Shown here piece after piece: positions 47,013 to 57,950 of a stretch of 64,000 nt of DNA. The position numbers were made by a program, and so were the translations under genes. The notes under the pieces are model-generated. The model searched no databases, had not been told where the DNA came from, and saw only the letters and a program-made list of their open reading frames with translations. This stretch comes from Bacteroides sp. 519 (GTDB taxonomy: Bacteria; Bacteroidota; Bacteroidia; Bacteroidales; Bacteroidaceae): assembly GCF_010500955.1 (NCBI RefSeq), contig NZ_QVMJ01000014.1, positions 26,421-90,420 of the forward strand, written 5' to 3'. Each line of letters opens with the position of its first letter. The first letter of the stretch is position 1.

Positions 47013-48413
47013 ATGAAACAAAGCAAAATCTGGATAGTGGTTGCTACTGTTGGGCTCTCATTATCTGTTTATGGACAACAATCAAAAGGAGGAATTACTC
47101 CCGGAATGCTCGATCAGATACGGCAATCGTACAACGAAACGCCTGCCGATAAAGCAATCCGCAATGCAATCAGCAACAACAATATAAATTCATTGGCAGT
47201 AAACGCCGATAGCAAAAACAACTTCGATACATACTTCTCGCATAAAGTGAATAGTAAAGGTATCACCAACCAAAAGTCGTCTGGTCGTTGTTGGCTTTTC
47301 ACCGGATTAAATGTATTCCGGGCACAAATGATAGCCAAATACGATATGGGCGATTTTCGTTTTTCTACCAACTATTCTTTCTTTTGGGATCAGCTGGAAA
47401 AAGCAAATCTCTTTTTGCAGGGAATCATTGATACCCACGATAAACCTATGGACGACCGGACTGTAGAATGGCTTTTTAAAAATGCATTGAGCGATGGCGG
47501 GCAATTTACAGGTGTGTTTGATATCCTCACAAAATACGGAGTGGTTCCTGCCGAGGTTATGGTTGAAACCAACAGTAGCGAAAGCACCGCACGGATGTCT
47601 AACCTCATTGGTTTGAAACTAAAGGAGTTTGGATTGCAACTTCGCGAGCAAGCTGCAAAAGGAGATAAAGTAACTGCACTCGAAAAGAATAAAACCGAAA
47701 TGCTGGGCACTATTTACCGGATGCTGGTTTTAAACCTGGGCGAACCTCCTGCAACATTTACATGGACACGTAAAAATTCAAAAGGCGAACCTGTTGAAAC
47801 AAAAGAATATACGCCTATTTCTTTCTTCAAAGAATACATTGAGGGAGATATTGAGAACGATTATGTAATGCTAATGAATGATCCCTCGCGCGAATATTAT
47901 AAGCTTTACGAAATAGATTTTGATCGCCACCGTTACGATGGTAAAAACTGGACGTATGTAAATCTGCCCATCGAAGAGATCAAAGAAATGGCTATCAGTT
48001 CAATAAAAGATAATACAATGATGTACTTCTCGTGCGATGTGGGTAAATTCTTCGATCGCGACAGAGGTGTGCTCGATGTAGATTATTACGACTATGATTC
48101 ACTGTTTGGCACTACATTCGGGATGGATAAAAAGCAACGGATACAAACATTTGCCAGTGGTTCATCGCACGCAATGACATTAATGGCTGTTGATTTGGAT
48201 GCAAACAACAAACCTAAAAAATGGATGGTAGAAAACAGTTGGGGACCTGGAGCTAACAACGGACACTTGATAATGACAGACAAATGGTTCGATGAATATA
48301 TGTTCCGTTTGGTAGTGAACAAAAAGTATATAACCAATAAGGTAACAAAAATCCTCAAACAAAAAGCAGTTCGTTTGCCGGCATGGGATCCGATGTTTGC
48401 GAATGAAAAATAA
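47013..48413 (+). CDS. C1 family peptidase (bleomycin hydrolase/PepC type), exported
   Basis: A 466-residue papain-like peptidase with a signal peptide ending SLSVYGQQ. NQKSSGRCWLFTGLNVFRAQ holds the oxyanion Gln and catalytic Cys; SSHAMTLMAV and WMVENSWGPG supply His and Asn. FSTNYSFFWDQLEKANLF is characteristic of the PepC/bleomycin hydrolase group, which trims peptides from the N-terminus as a hexamer. Unlike cytosolic PepC, it is sent to the periplasm, as usual in Bacteroidales. Confidence 0.9.
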   Translation: MKQSKIWIVVATVGLSLSVYGQQSKGGITPGMLDQIRQSYNETPADKAIRNAISNNNINSLAVNADSKNNFDTYFSHKVNSKGITNQKSSGRCWLFTGLNVFRAQMIAKYDMGDFRFSTNYSFFWDQLEKANLFLQGIIDTHDKPMDDRTVEWLFKNALSDGGQFTGVFDILTKYGVVPAEVMVETNSSESTARMSNLIGLKLKEFGLQLREQAAKGDKVTALEKNKTEMLGTIYRMLVLNLGEPPATFTWTRKNSKGEPVETKEYTPISFFKEYIEGDIENDYVMLMNDPSREYYKLYEIDFDRHRYDGKNWTYVNLPIEEIKEMAISSIKDNTMMYFSCDVGKFFDRDRGVLDVDYYDYDSLFGTTFGMDKKQRIQTFASGSSHAMTLMAVDLDANNKPKKWMVENSWGPGANNGHLIMTDKWFDEYMFRLVVNKKYITNKVTKILKQKAVRLPAWDPMFANEK

Positions 48414-48519
48414 TTATATTTCACCACAGAGGACACAGAGTTACACAGAGTTTTAAACTTCCATGCGGCATCGTATTTAGAACTCTGTGTAACTCTGTGA
48501 ACTCTGTGGTGAAATATAA

Positions 48520-48525
<6 letters not shown>
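48409..48525. repeat. Word-repeat hairpin between convergent pepC-like gene and nadD
   Basis: Arms 48409-48453 and 48481-48525 carry CACAGAGTTACACAGAGTT and its complement, with pairing over about 42 bases that includes both stop codons. The loop holds CCATGCGGCATCG (48461-48473). Likely a bidirectional terminator. Confidence 0.75.
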
Positions 48526-49203
<678 letters not shown>

Positions 49204-49205
<2 letters not shown>

Positions 49206-49761
49206 ATATAAATTCTTTTACTACCTTTAAAATCTCCGCTTTAGCTTTTTCGAGGTCATCGTTAACAATAATGGCATCGAACTGATTGGCAAAACCTAAT
49301 TCAAACTCCGCTTTCCGGATTCGCTTTTCAATAACTTCGGGAGTATCCGTTCCGCGTCCGGTTAATCGTTTGCGCAATTCTTCAACCGAAGGCGGTTGTA
49401 CAAATATAGCCAGCGCACGATTACCAAAGTGTTTTTTAATATTCACACCACCAATCACATCTACATCGAAAACCACATTTTTACCTTCCTGCAACAAGTC
49501 CTCTACCGGCGCTTTGAGAGTTCCATAAAAACAGTTTTCATAAACCTCTTCATGCTCCAGAAAATGCCCATCTTCGATACGCGTTTTAAATTCGTCGGGC
49601 GTGAGGAAATAATATTCCTTTCCATGTACTTCTTCACCACGAGGTGCACGGCTTGTTGCCGAGATTGAAAATGCCAGATTAAGATTCTGCGTAAGCAAAT
49701 AATTAATTAAGGTAGATTTGCCCGAACCCGATGGTGCCGAAAATATAAGAACTTTTCCCAT
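49204..49761 (-). CDS. gmk: Guanylate kinase
   Basis: A 185-residue enzyme that phosphorylates GMP to GDP. MGKVLIFSAPSGSGKSTLIN is the P-loop; SATSRAPRGEEVHGKEYYFL binds GMP; EHEEVYENCFYGTL and DVDVIGGVNIKKHF follow, and RLTGRGTDTPEVIEKRI is the lid. Length typical. Order yicC-gmk-nadD on the - strand is common in Bacteroidales; gmk follows yicC by 12 bases. Confidence 0.93.
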
Positions 49762-49773
49762 ATCAAACTAAAA

Positions 49774-50655
49774 TTACATTACATTCAAAACCTGTTCTTT
49801 AATCTGTTCCAGTTCATCCTTCATCTGAACTACAATCTTTTGCATTTCAGCATGATTCGATTTACTTCCCAGTGTATTGATTTCACGGCCCATTTCCTGT
49901 GCAATGAATCCAAGTTTCTTTCCTTGTCCCGGGTTGCCTTCCATTGTGCTGATGAAATATTTCAGGTGGTTGGTAAGGCGTTGTCTCTCTTCATTAATAT
50001 CCAGTTTCTCGATATAATAAATAAGTTCCTGTTCAAGGCGGTTCTTATCATAATCAACCGAGATTGTTTTTTCCAGTGCTTCGCAAATACGTTCTCTTAT
50101 CTTATCAACACGTTCTTTCTCATAAGGAGCTACGTCTTCCAAGAGTTGATATATGCTGGTTATTTTTTCGCGGAATTTATTCTCTAAAGCTTTTCCTTCC
50201 TGTTTCCTAAAATCGGTAAGCTGGTTCAAAGCCTCGGTAACACCGTTGTGTACAACTTTCCATTCTTCATCGCTAAGTTCCTGAATTTCTTGTTTACTCA
50301 TTACATCAGGCATTCTTAAAAGGGTAGGAAACCAATGTTCTTCGGGTAAAGCAATTCCCAGGTTTGCAGATATTTCGTTGATTTGCTTATAGTACCCTTC
50401 CAGTAAGCTTTGATTTATTTTTGGAGCAGCATCGGCAGTATCTTTTTTCTCTACCCACAAGCTTAAATCTACTTTTCCTCTTTCAAGAATTTTCGATATT
50501 TCGTTACGCAATTCCATTTCTTTTTCCCTGTAAGCCGGCGCTATGCGGGTAAACAAATCCATTGCTTTACTATTCAGAGACTTTATTTCAATAATAACTT
50601 TTTTGTCAGGCAGTTCGGCTATAGCTTTACCATAACCAGTCATTGATACGATCAT
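49774..50655 (-). CDS. YicC/YloC family endoribonuclease
   Basis: A 293-residue protein. MIVSMTGYGKAIAELPDKKV and IEIKSLNSKAMDLFTRIAPA are the YicC-like N-domain; the C-terminal DUF1732 is KLDINEERQRLTNHLKYFIS and GKKLGFIAQEMGREINTLGS. E. coli YicC is an RNase acting on small RNA; the function here is taken from the family. It is divergent from tsaB and heads the yicC-gmk-nadD unit. Confidence 0.92.
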   Translation of the reverse strand: MIVSMTGYGKAIAELPDKKVIIEIKSLNSKAMDLFTRIAPAYREKEMELRNEISKILERGKVDLSLWVEKKDTADAAPKINQSLLEGYYKQINEISANLGIALPEEHWFPTLLRMPDVMSKQEIQELSDEEWKVVHNGVTEALNQLTDFRKQEGKALENKFREKITSIYQLLEDVAPYEKERVDKIRERICEALEKTISVDYDKNRLEQELIYYIEKLDINEERQRLTNHLKYFISTMEGNPGQGKKLGFIAQEMGREINTLGSKSNHAEMQKIVVQMKDELEQIKEQVLNVM

Positions 50656-50701
50656 AAATAATTAGTTTTTGCAAAAGTATAAGTTTTTTCGTAATTATAC
50701 G

Positions 50702-50709
50702 TATCTTTG
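50702..50709 (+). promoter_or_regulatory. -7 box of tsaB
   Basis: TATCTTTG lies 21 bases before the ATG at 50731 and makes a start at 50707 impossible. TTTG at 50668-50671 is too far away to be the -33 element. Confidence 0.5.
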
Positions 50710-50730
50710 CACAATTATAACCCCAAATAT

Positions 50731-51420
50731 ATGTCGTGCATTTTACATATTGAGACTTCAACCTCGGTCTGCTCGGTTGCTGTAAGTCAGGATGCTCATA
50801 CTATTTTTGTCAAAGAAGATTTTAACGGTCCATCACACAACGTATTGTTAGGTGTGTTTATTGATGAGGCCCTGTCTTTTGTCGACAGTTGCGGTATTCC
50901 TCTCGATGCGGTTGCCGTTAGTTGCGGTCCTGGCTCGTACACCGGATTACGTATTGGTGTATCTATGGCTAAAGGTATTTGTTACGGGCGCGATTTGCCA
51001 CTTATCGGCCTTCCTACGCTGGAAGTTCTTAGTGTACCAGTGTTGCTTTATCATGAGTTACCGGACGATGCCCTTCTTTGTCCGATGATTGATGCCCGCA
51101 GAATGGAAGTTTATGCTGCCCTTTACAATAAAGCACTCAATGTAGAACGTGCAATCTCGGCCGATATAATAGACGAAACCTCTTACCTGGAATACCTGGA
51201 AAAGCACCCGGTTTACTTCTTCGGAAACGGAGCAGCCAAATGTAAAGAACAGATTACACACCCCAATGCTCACTTTATTGATGATATCCATCCGTTAGCC
51301 CAAATGATGTTTCCCTTGGCCGAGAAAGCTATGGCTAATAAAGATTTCAAAGACGTTGCATATTTCGAACCCTTTTATTTAAAAGAATTTATAGCTACTG
51401 TACCAAAACAAAAGTTATGA
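50731..51420 (+). CDS. tsaB: tRNA threonylcarbamoyladenosine modification protein TsaB
   Basis: About 229 residues from the ATG at 50731 (MSCILHIETSTSVCSVAVSQ). It is the ASKHA-fold partner that with TsaD and TsaE transfers threonylcarbamoyl to A37 of tRNA. AVSCGPGSYTGLRIGVSMAK is the family signature. The Sua5-like gene at 16162 makes the activated intermediate. The stop overlaps an ATGAGTTATGAG word repeat. Confidence 0.92.
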   Translation: MSCILHIETSTSVCSVAVSQDAHTIFVKEDFNGPSHNVLLGVFIDEALSFVDSCGIPLDAVAVSCGPGSYTGLRIGVSMAKGICYGRDLPLIGLPTLEVLSVPVLLYHELPDDALLCPMIDARRMEVYAALYNKALNVERAISADIIDETSYLEYLEKHPVYFFGNGAAKCKEQITHPNAHFIDDIHPLAQMMFPLAEKAMANKDFKDVAYFEPFYLKEFIATVPKQKL

Positions 51421-51497
51421 GTTATGAGTTATGAGTTTTGAGTGGTCTTAATAACTCAAAACTCATTACTCATAACTCATAACTCAAAACTCATAAC
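51414..51497. repeat. Word-repeat hairpin between tsaB and the DUF4290 gene
   Basis: Left arm 51414-51443 repeats GTTATGA; right arm 51454-51497 repeats ACTCATA and ACTCAAA as the complement. It includes the tsaB stop codon and ends 8 bases before the next start. Confidence 0.7.
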
Positions 51498-51505
51498 TAA
51501 AAAAT

Positions 51506-52117
51506 ATGTTATATAATACACAACAAAAAAGATTGCCATTACCCGAATACGGCAGAAGCATCCAGAACATGGTTGATTTTGCATTAACCATCGAGGATAG
51601 AGCAGAGCGTCAAAGATGCGCCAATACAATTATTAATATCATGGGTAATATGTTCCCTCACCTGAGAGACGTGCCCGATTTTAAGCATAAACTTTGGGAC
51701 CATTTAGCTATTATGTCCGATTTTAAACTGGAAATTGATTATCCTTACGAAATCGTTCAGAAAGAGAACATGAATAAACGCCCCGATGTACTTCCTTACT
51801 CAAACACCCGCATCCGCTACCGTCACTACGGACGCACATTGGAAGTGCTGATAAAGAAAGCATGCGAGTATCCCGAAGGCGATGAAAAGAACAACCTGAT
51901 TGCCCTGATTGCCAACCACATGCGCAAAGATTATATGGCATGGAACAAAGATACGGTAGAAGATAAAAAAATATTTGATGACCTTATGGAGTACTCCGGC
52001 GGCAAACTTGTACTTACCGATGATATTCTTTATCTGATGGAAGCACGTCAGGCAGTGAATCGTCGGCCACGACAAAATAATAATCACGGGCATGCTTATA
52101 ATAATAAAAGGAGGTAA
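51506..52117 (+). CDS. DUF4290 domain protein
   Basis: A 203-residue cytosolic protein. YNTQQKRLPLPEYGRSIQNM, INIMGNMFPHLRDVPDFKHK and NRPDVLPYSNTRIRYRHYGR-like segments match DUF4290, a family nearly confined to Bacteroidetes and regularly placed upstream of murA and rimM, as here. A basic, Asn/His-rich tail (RPRQNNNHGHAYNN) closes it. Function unknown. Confidence 0.9.
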   Translation: MLYNTQQKRLPLPEYGRSIQNMVDFALTIEDRAERQRCANTIINIMGNMFPHLRDVPDFKHKLWDHLAIMSDFKLEIDYPYEIVQKENMNKRPDVLPYSNTRIRYRHYGRTLEVLIKKACEYPEGDEKNNLIALIANHMRKDYMAWNKDTVEDKKIFDDLMEYSGGKLVLTDDILYLMEARQAVNRRPRQNNNHGHAYNNKRR

Positions 52118-52120
52118 AGT

Positions 52121-52246
52121 TAAGAATTAAGTAGTAAGAATTAAGTAGTAAGAATACGATGCCGCATGTAAGAATTAAGTAGTAAGAATACGATGCCGCA
52201 TGGATTCTTACTACTTACTACTTAATTCTTACTACTTTCTTACAAT
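52121..52246. repeat. Word-repeat hairpin between DUF4290 gene and murA
   Basis: AGAATTAAGTAGTA words repeat three times, interrupted by two copies of CGATGCCGCATG (52157-52168 and 52191-52203); the complement ATTCTTACTACTTACTAC follows from 52204. The 13-bp motif is duplicated together with the word, showing growth by block duplication. Confidence 0.75.
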
Positions 52247-52269
52247 TCTCCACTCAAATACTTTAAACA

Positions 52270-53574
52270 ATGGCTTCATTTATTATCGAAGGTGGGCACA
52301 AACTAAGTGGTGATATCTATCCGCAAGGTGCGAAGAACGAAGTTCTTCAGATAATTTGTGCCACATTACTTACAGCAGAAGAAGTAACAGTTAAAAACAT
52401 ACCCGATATATTGGATGTAAATAACCTCATTCAACTCATGCGTGATATGGGGGTAACCGTAACAAAGGATGAAGTAGACACATATACTTTCAAAGCAGCA
52501 TCCATTGATATGGAGTTTCTGGAAAGTGATGAGTTCCTCAAAAAATGTTCCAGTCTGCGCGGATCGGTAATGTTACTTGGCCCTATGGTGGCTCGCTTCA
52601 AAAAAGCATTGATCTCTAAACCCGGAGGCGATAAGATAGGTCGTCGCCGCCTTGATACGCATTTTGTAGGTATCCAAAACCTTGGTGCACAGTTTAATTA
52701 CAACAGAGATAGAGGAGTTTTTGAGATTACAGCCAATCAGCTTACCGGAGCATCTATGTTGTTAGATGAAGCCTCGGTAACCGGAACCGCAAACATTGTA
52801 ATGGCAGCTGTACTTGCCAAAGGCACAACAACCATCTATAATGCAGCCTGCGAGCCTTACTTGCAACAGCTTTGTAAGATGTTGAATGCCATGGGAGCTA
52901 AAATCAGCGGTATAGCTTCTAATCTGCTTACCATTGAAGGTGTAGAAAGTTTGCATGGCACCCATCACACAGTTCTGCCCGATATGATTGAAGTTGGTAG
53001 CTTTATTGGTATGGCAGCTATGACTGGTAGTGAGTTGACTATTAAAAATGTATCATACGATAACCTCGGCATTATTCCCGAAAGCTTCCGTCGCTTAGGT
53101 ATTAAGATGGAGCAAAGGGGTGATGATATTTATATTCCTGCACAAGCATCTTACGAGATAGACTCCTTTATGGATGGTTCAATAATGACCATTGCCGATG
53201 CTCCCTGGCCCGGACTAACCCCCGACCTGCTTAGCGTAATTCTTGTTGTTGCCACTCAGGCAAAAGGCAGTGTGTTGATACACCAGAAAATGTTTGAAAG
53301 CCGACTGTTCTTTGTTGATAAACTGATTGATATGGGAGCACAGATTATATTGTGCGATCCGCACCGGGCAGTGGTAATTGGGCACGACCATAAGTTTACT
53401 TTGCGAGGAGGCACAATGAGTTCGCCCGACATTCGCGCTGGTATTGCTTTGTTAATTGCCGCTATGAGCGCAGAAGGTGTTAGTTGTATTAACAATATCG
53501 AACAGATAGACCGTGGCTACCAAAACATTGAGGGCCGTTTAAATGCTATCGGCGCCAGAATTACCAGATTATGA
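52270..53574 (+). CDS. murA: UDP-N-acetylglucosamine 1-carboxyvinyltransferase
   Basis: A 434-residue enzyme for the first committed step of peptidoglycan synthesis. [20 protein letters not shown] begins the EPSP-synthase fold; [14 protein letters not shown], and later [12 protein letters not shown] [13 protein letters not shown] are conserved. The loop that in E. coli reads PGGC-x-IG reads [14 protein letters not shown] here: the fosfomycin-binding Cys115 is replaced by Asp. It overlaps rimM by 4 bases. Confidence 0.93.
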   Translation: MASFIIEGGHKLSGDIYPQGAKNEVLQIICATLLTAEEVTVKNIPDILDVNNLIQLMRDMGVTVTKDEVDTYTFKAASIDMEFLESDEFLKKCSSLRGSVMLLGPMVARFKKALISKPGGDKIGRRRLDTHFVGIQNLGAQFNYNRDRGVFEITANQLTGASMLLDEASVTGTANIVMAAVLAKGTTTIYNAACEPYLQQLCKMLNAMGAKISGIASNLLTIEGVESLHGTHHTVLPDMIEVGSFIGMAAMTGSELTIKNVSYDNLGIIPESFRRLGIKMEQRGDDIYIPAQASYEIDSFMDGSIMTIADAPWPGLTPDLLSVILVVATQAKGSVLIHQKMFESRLFFVDKLIDMGAQIILCDPHRAVVIGHDHKFTLRGGTMSSPDIRAGIALLIAAMSAEGVSCINNIEQIDRGYQNIEGRLNAIGARITRL

Positions 53575-54098
53575 TCAGAGAAGAAGAAGTATATAAAATA
53601 GGAATGTTCAATAAGCCCCATGGTATTCATGGGGAGCTTTCGTTTACTTTTACCGATGATATATTCGACCGGGTAGATAACGACTATCTGGTGTGTTTAC
53701 TCGATGGCATCTTTGTACCTTTCTTTATTGAGGAGTACCGTTTTCGCTCCGACACTACCGCATTAATAAAGCTAGAGGGCATTGAAACTGCCGAGAAGGC
53801 TCGGATGTTTACTAACATCGACGTTTATTTTCCGGTTAAATTTGTAGATGAGCAAACTGCAGATGAAGATCTTACCTGGAACTTCTTTAAGGGTTTTCAT
53901 GTTACAGACATTCAGGCTGGCAATTTAGGGAAACTTACAGATGTTGATGAATCTACCCAGAATGTACTTTTTGTAGTGGATTATCAGGGAAAGGAATTAT
54001 TAATTCCTGCGCAAGAAGAGTTTATTGTAGAGATAGACAAGATGCATCGAACACTTACAGTTGATTTACCGGAGGGATTGCTGTCTTTGGATGATTAA
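53571..54098 (+). CDS. rimM: Ribosome maturation factor RimM
   Basis: A 175-residue two-domain protein that helps assemble the 30S head. [20 protein letters not shown] opens the N-domain; [20 protein letters not shown] lies between; [20 protein letters not shown] ends the PRC-barrel domain with the usual IPxxxxFI pattern. Translationally coupled to murA. Its end meets the convergent zinc-ribbon gene. Confidence 0.9.
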   Translation: MIREEEVYKIGMFNKPHGIHGELSFTFTDDIFDRVDNDYLVCLLDGIFVPFFIEEYRFRSDTTALIKLEGIETAEKARMFTNIDVYFPVKFVDEQTADEDLTWNFFKGFHVTDIQAGNLGKLTDVDESTQNVLFVVDYQGKELLIPAQEEFIVEIDKMHRTLTVDLPEGLLSLDD

Positions 54099-54412
54099 CG
54101 TTTATCTTTCCATCGACGGCTATAACCACCGCCTCCAAATGCTCTTCCACCATTCCAGCCTCTCGAGCTATATCCGTTGTAGCTCCTGCTGTAGGGTCTT
54201 TTGATTCTTTTCTTCTCGTATCCGCAATTGCGACACACATAAATAATCTCTTCGACTTGTGCTCCGTCTATTGTAACCAGTCGGTTACTTTTGCATTTCC
54301 ATTTGTATTTATTGCAATGGGAACAACGATTACCTTCTCTTGTCACATAAGCGTCTAATATCAGAAAAATAATAGCAGGTATAAAAGGTATTATCAGAAT
54401 CAAAAGAAACAT
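54095..54412 (-). CDS. Membrane zinc-ribbon protein, unknown
   Basis: A 105-residue protein. An N-terminal helix ([20 protein letters not shown]) anchors it; [11 protein letters not shown] and [10 protein letters not shown] provide two CxxC pairs for one zinc; the tail is rich in Gly, Arg, Ser and Tyr ([20 protein letters not shown]), a low-complexity pattern typical of nucleic-acid or surface contacts. I do not recognise a named family. It overlaps the end of rimM by 4 bases. Confidence 0.65.
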   Translation of the reverse strand: MFLLILIIPFIPAIIFLILDAYVTREGNRCSHCNKYKWKCKSNRLVTIDGAQVEEIIYVCRNCGYEKKRIKRPYSRSYNGYSSRGWNGGRAFGGGGYSRRWKDKR

Positions 54413-54448
54413 ATTATTTACGATTTTACGATTGAAGTATCATAATTT

Positions 54449-55390
54449 TCAATTTAATATGTATTTATCGACGAACGATTTAACTCTTGTAGTATATTCC
54501 TGTGGATTGTCTCGATACGAAACAGCATGTGCTGCACCTGGTACAACCCATAGCTCTTTGGGATTGGATTTGGCTTCGTACAAGGGATACACCATTCGGG
54601 TAGGAACATAGCCGTCGGCATCACCATGGATAAAGAACATGGGGAGTTGGCATTTTTTCACTTGTTCTATTGCTGAGGCTTCTTTAAAATCCCATCCATA
54701 CTTTACATCACAGAGCCAACTGGCTGTGTACATTAAAGGAAATGCAGGAATGCCGAACTGCTCTTTTAACTCTTTCGAAAATTGATCCCAAACGCTTGTG
54801 TAACCACAATCTTCAACAAAACATTTTACGTAAGGTGGTAGTTCCTCGCCCGATACCATCATGGTTGTTGCTGCTCCCATAGATATTCCATGAACAACCA
54901 TTTGGGTATTGTCATACAGATCATTGGCTATATCCATCCATTCGAGTACATCTAAACGGTCTTTCCATCCCATTTGTATAGCTGTACCATCGCTAAAACC
55001 ATGATATTGAAGATCGGGCAGGAGGATGTTATACCCTAAATCGTGGTTATACATGTAGCCAATCATTAACATCCGGATGGCACTATCGGTATATCCGTGT
55101 ACAATTACAGCTGTTTTATCTGTAGCTTGCGGGGCGGCAATATAGTAGGCATTCAGGTGCCTGCCATCTTTATTCAATATCGACATTCCTTTTAGTGCCG
55201 AAACAGCATTAAGGCTATCAACCCACTGCTCAAGAAACGGATAAGTGGAGAACATATCTTTATAGGCACTTGCTTCATCTTTTGGAAAATCGGGTTTCAG
55301 CGAAAAGCTTAACATGTAAAAGCTACCACCTATTATGATTGTTGTTAATAACAGTAAGGTTATTATTATTCCGGTAATTCTTTTTTTCAT
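54449..55390 (-). CDS. Alpha/beta hydrolase, membrane-anchored
   Basis: A 313-residue protein with an N-terminal membrane helix (ITGIIITLLLLTTIIIGGSF). KTAVIVHGYTDSAIRMLMIG is the oxyanion strand, VVHGISMGAATTMM the nucleophile elbow (GxSxG), and FIHGDADGYVPTRMV and PGAAHAVSYRDN supply Asp and His. Similar to the YqkD/BEM46 type of exported hydrolase; substrate unknown. It starts 3 bases after aroE. Confidence 0.85.
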   Translation of the reverse strand: MKKRITGIIITLLLLTTIIIGGSFYMLSFSLKPDFPKDEASAYKDMFSTYPFLEQWVDSLNAVSALKGMSILNKDGRHLNAYYIAAPQATDKTAVIVHGYTDSAIRMLMIGYMYNHDLGYNILLPDLQYHGFSDGTAIQMGWKDRLDVLEWMDIANDLYDNTQMVVHGISMGAATTMMVSGEELPPYVKCFVEDCGYTSVWDQFSKELKEQFGIPAFPLMYTASWLCDVKYGWDFKEASAIEQVKKCQLPMFFIHGDADGYVPTRMVYPLYEAKSNPKELWVVPGAAHAVSYRDNPQEYTTRVKSFVDKYILN

Positions 55391-55393
55391 GAT

Positions 55394-56137
55394 TTATTCC
55401 TCATTCCATATTTCCCACGCAGCAAACGCCTGTAGCAGAAGCATTTCTAAACCATTTTTTGTTGCTGCACCTTGTTCTATGCCTTTTTTCATAAACAGGG
55501 TTACATTGGGGTTATACAGCAAATCGTACAGTAAATGGTTGGGTGTAACCAGATGGTAGGGTATGTTGGGACATACATCCACATCGGGAAACATTCCCAG
55601 AGGGGTGCAGTTTACAATGATGGAATATTCCTCCATAATTTCGGGAGTGAGCATTTCGTACGTAAGCATGTCTTTCTGTTCGGTACGCGAAACATACTTG
55701 CTTTCTATTTCCAGGTTCTTTAATCCGTGAAATACAGCTTTGGCAGCTCCACCGGTTCCCAGAATCAATGCTTTTTTATGATGCGGTTGCAACATAGTTT
55801 CAATAGATTGCATAAATCCAATGATGTCCGAGTTGTAACCAACAAGCTTTACCTTATTCTTTTTACGAATAACCTTTATTACGTTTACCGCCCCAATGGC
55901 ACGGGTATCTTTGTCGAGATCATCGAGAAAAGAAATGATCTTTTCTTTATAAGGTATGGTAACATTCAAGCCTTTCAAAGTAGGGTTTCTTGCAATAACT
56001 TCGGGAAACTCGTCCAGCGAAGGAAGTTCGAAGTTAATATATTCCGCATCAATACCCTCCGACTTGAATTTCTCATTAAAGTATCCAATTGAAAACGAAT
56101 GACGTAGCGGGTAGCCTACTAAACCGTATTTTTCCAT
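55394..56137 (-). CDS. aroE: Shikimate dehydrogenase
   Basis: A 247-residue NADP-dependent enzyme of aromatic amino acid synthesis. GYPLRHSFSIGYFNEKFKSE binds shikimate, LNVTIPYKEKIISFLDD holds the catalytic Lys, ALILGTGGAAKAVFHGLKNL is the nucleotide loop, and VNCTPLGMFP and GAATKNGLEMLLLQA are conserved. It is somewhat shorter than the 272-residue E. coli enzyme. It lies in a - strand run with purC and ubiE. Confidence 0.9.
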   Translation of the reverse strand: MEKYGLVGYPLRHSFSIGYFNEKFKSEGIDAEYINFELPSLDEFPEVIARNPTLKGLNVTIPYKEKIISFLDDLDKDTRAIGAVNVIKVIRKKNKVKLVGYNSDIIGFMQSIETMLQPHHKKALILGTGGAAKAVFHGLKNLEIESKYVSRTEQKDMLTYEMLTPEIMEEYSIIVNCTPLGMFPDVDVCPNIPYHLVTPNHLLYDLLYNPNVTLFMKKGIEQGAATKNGLEMLLLQAFAAWEIWNEE

Positions 56138-56142
56138 AACTA

Positions 56143-56225
56143 TTTAAGTTTTTAAGTTTTTAGGTTTTAAGTTTTTGAGTTTGCAGCATTGAACCTTAAA
56201 AACTCAAAAACTTAAAAACTTAAAG
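56143..56225. repeat. Word-repeat hairpin between ubiE/menG and aroE
   Basis: TTTAAGTTTTTAAGTTTTTA words (56143-56182) and their complement TTAAAAACTCAAAAACTTAA (56196-56225) flank TTTGCAGCATTGAACC, a faint version of the 13-bp motif. Confidence 0.65.
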
Positions 56226-56227
56226 CC

Positions 56228-56971
56228 TTAATTCATTTTTTTTGCTGTATAAAGTGTGCAAATACCGAATGTCAGTCTTTTGAAGCGTACTTCCCTGAAT
56301 CCGGCTTTAGAAATAATTTCTCTCATTACCTCGCCTTGTGGAAAGGCTTTTATTGTTTCGGGTAAATATTTATATGCACTGTTATCCTTTGATATCATTT
56401 TACCCAAAAACGGAATAATAACTTTAGAGTAGATGGAGAAAAGCTGCTTCATCGGAAACTTGTCGGGTGTGGTTAGTTCGAGTATTACCAACTGTCCCTG
56501 TTCGTTTAGTACCCGGTTCATTTCTCTGAGGCTTTTATCCAGATCGGCAAAGTTCCTTATTCCAAATGCAACTGTTATTGCATCAAAAGTATTGTCGTTA
56601 AAAGAGAAAGAAGAACTATCCTCTCTCGAAAACTTGATTTTCGAAGATAGCCCTTCTTTTTCTACTTTCTCTTTTCCCACATTCATCATCCCCATAGAGA
56701 TGTCGGTGCCCATAACCAACTGCGGATTCAGTTTCTTACAGGCAAGTATGGCAAAGTCGCCCGTACCTGTTGCCACATCCATAATTTGTTGCGGCTTGAA
56801 CGGTTTAAGCCAGTTGATAGCTTTCCGCCGCCAGAACCTATCAATGCCAAACGACATGGTATGGTTAAGCGTATCGTAGGCCGGAGCAATATTGTCGAAC
56901 ATCTTTTCAACCTGTTCTACCTTGCTACCGTCGTCGCCATAGGGTTTGATTTGTTCTTGTGGGTAGTTCAT
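56228..56971 (-). CDS. ubiE: Demethylmenaquinone methyltransferase
   Basis: A 247-residue SAM-dependent enzyme for the last step of menaquinone synthesis (menG/ubiE family). [20 protein letters not shown] and [20 protein letters not shown] open it, [12 protein letters not shown] is the SAM loop, and [20 protein letters not shown] is the family motif. It follows purC by 11 bases. Confidence 0.92.
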   Translation of the reverse strand: MNYPQEQIKPYGDDGSKVEQVEKMFDNIAPAYDTLNHTMSFGIDRFWRRKAINWLKPFKPQQIMDVATGTGDFAILACKKLNPQLVMGTDISMGMMNVGKEKVEKEGLSSKIKFSREDSSSFSFNDNTFDAITVAFGIRNFADLDKSLREMNRVLNEQGQLVILELTTPDKFPMKQLFSIYSKVIIPFLGKMISKDNSAYKYLPETIKAFPQGEVMREIISKAGFREVRFKRLTFGICTLYTAKKMN

Positions 56972-56982
56972 TCTGAATGTTT

Positions 56983-57918
56983 TTACATAAGGAAATTAAC
57001 CACATTGTCTTCTATGCGAACAGGACTGTAGCTTCCTTTTATAAATTTCTGTCCAACGATTTGCTCGTACAGTTCAATATAGCGTTCGGAAACAGATTCA
57101 ACATATTCGTCGGTCATTTCGGGTATCTGCTGACCTTCTTTACCCATAAAACCATTATCCATCAACCATTGACGAACAAACTCTTTCGATAGCTGTTTCT
57201 GTGGTTCTCCTTTTTCGAATCTCTCCTGATAACCATCGGCATAGAAATAGCGTGAAGAGTCTGGAGTATGAATTTCATCTATCAGATATATTCTACCGTC
57301 TCTCTTTCCGAATTCATATTTGGTATCTACCAAAATAAGTCCTCTTTCGGTGGCCATTTCGCTACCACGTTGAAAAAGAGCATAGGTGTATTTTTCCAGT
57401 AACTCGTAATCTTCCTTGCTAACAATGCCCTGTGCGATGATTTCTTCTTTCGAAATGTTTTCGTCGTGACCTTCGTCGGCTTTAGTTGTTGGGGTGATTA
57501 TCGGAGTTGGAAATTTTTCGTTCTCGCGCATGCCATCAGGAATAACAACACCACAAATGTTGCGGTTGCCAGCCTGATATTCGCGCCATGCACTTCCGGT
57601 TAGATATCCGCGGATGATCATTTCAACACGGAAACCTTCGCATTTAAGACCAACAGTAGCCATGGGATCGGGAGTAGCAAGTTTCCAGTTAGGAACAATA
57701 TCGGCAGTTGCATCCAGAAATTTAGAAGCAATCATATTCAAAACCTGTCCCTTATAAGGAATTCCTTTAGGTAAAACTACATCGAAAGCAGATATACGAT
57801 CGGTTGCAATCATTACCAGTATTTTACCGTTAATGTCGTATACATCACGTACTTTTCCGTGATAAACACTTTCTTGTCCCGGAAAGTTAAAATCAGTTCT
57901 AACTAATGCTTTATTCAT
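56983..57918 (-). CDS. purC: Phosphoribosylaminoimidazole-succinocarboxamide synthase
   Basis: A 311-residue SAICAR synthase of purine synthesis, joining CAIR and aspartate with [43 protein letters not shown] and [20 protein letters not shown] are the nucleotide and substrate motifs; [20 protein letters not shown] and [12 protein letters not shown] lie near the end. The length is that of the longer Bacteroidetes/eukaryotic type. Confidence 0.93.
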   Translation of the reverse strand: MNKALVRTDFNFPGQESVYHGKVRDVYDINGKILVMIATDRISAFDVVLPKGIPYKGQVLNMIASKFLDATADIVPNWKLATPDPMATVGLKCEGFRVEMIIRGYLTGSAWREYQAGNRNICGVVIPDGMRENEKFPTPIITPTTKADEGHDENISKEEIIAQGIVSKEDYELLEKYTYALFQRGSEMATERGLILVDTKYEFGKRDGRIYLIDEIHTPDSSRYFYADGYQERFEKGEPQKQLSKEFVRQWLMDNGFMGKEGQQIPEMTDEYVESVSERYIELYEQIVGQKFIKGSYSPVRIEDNVVNFLM

Positions 57919-57950
57919 CTTATTTTAGTTTTAAGTTTCTTGCTATACAT

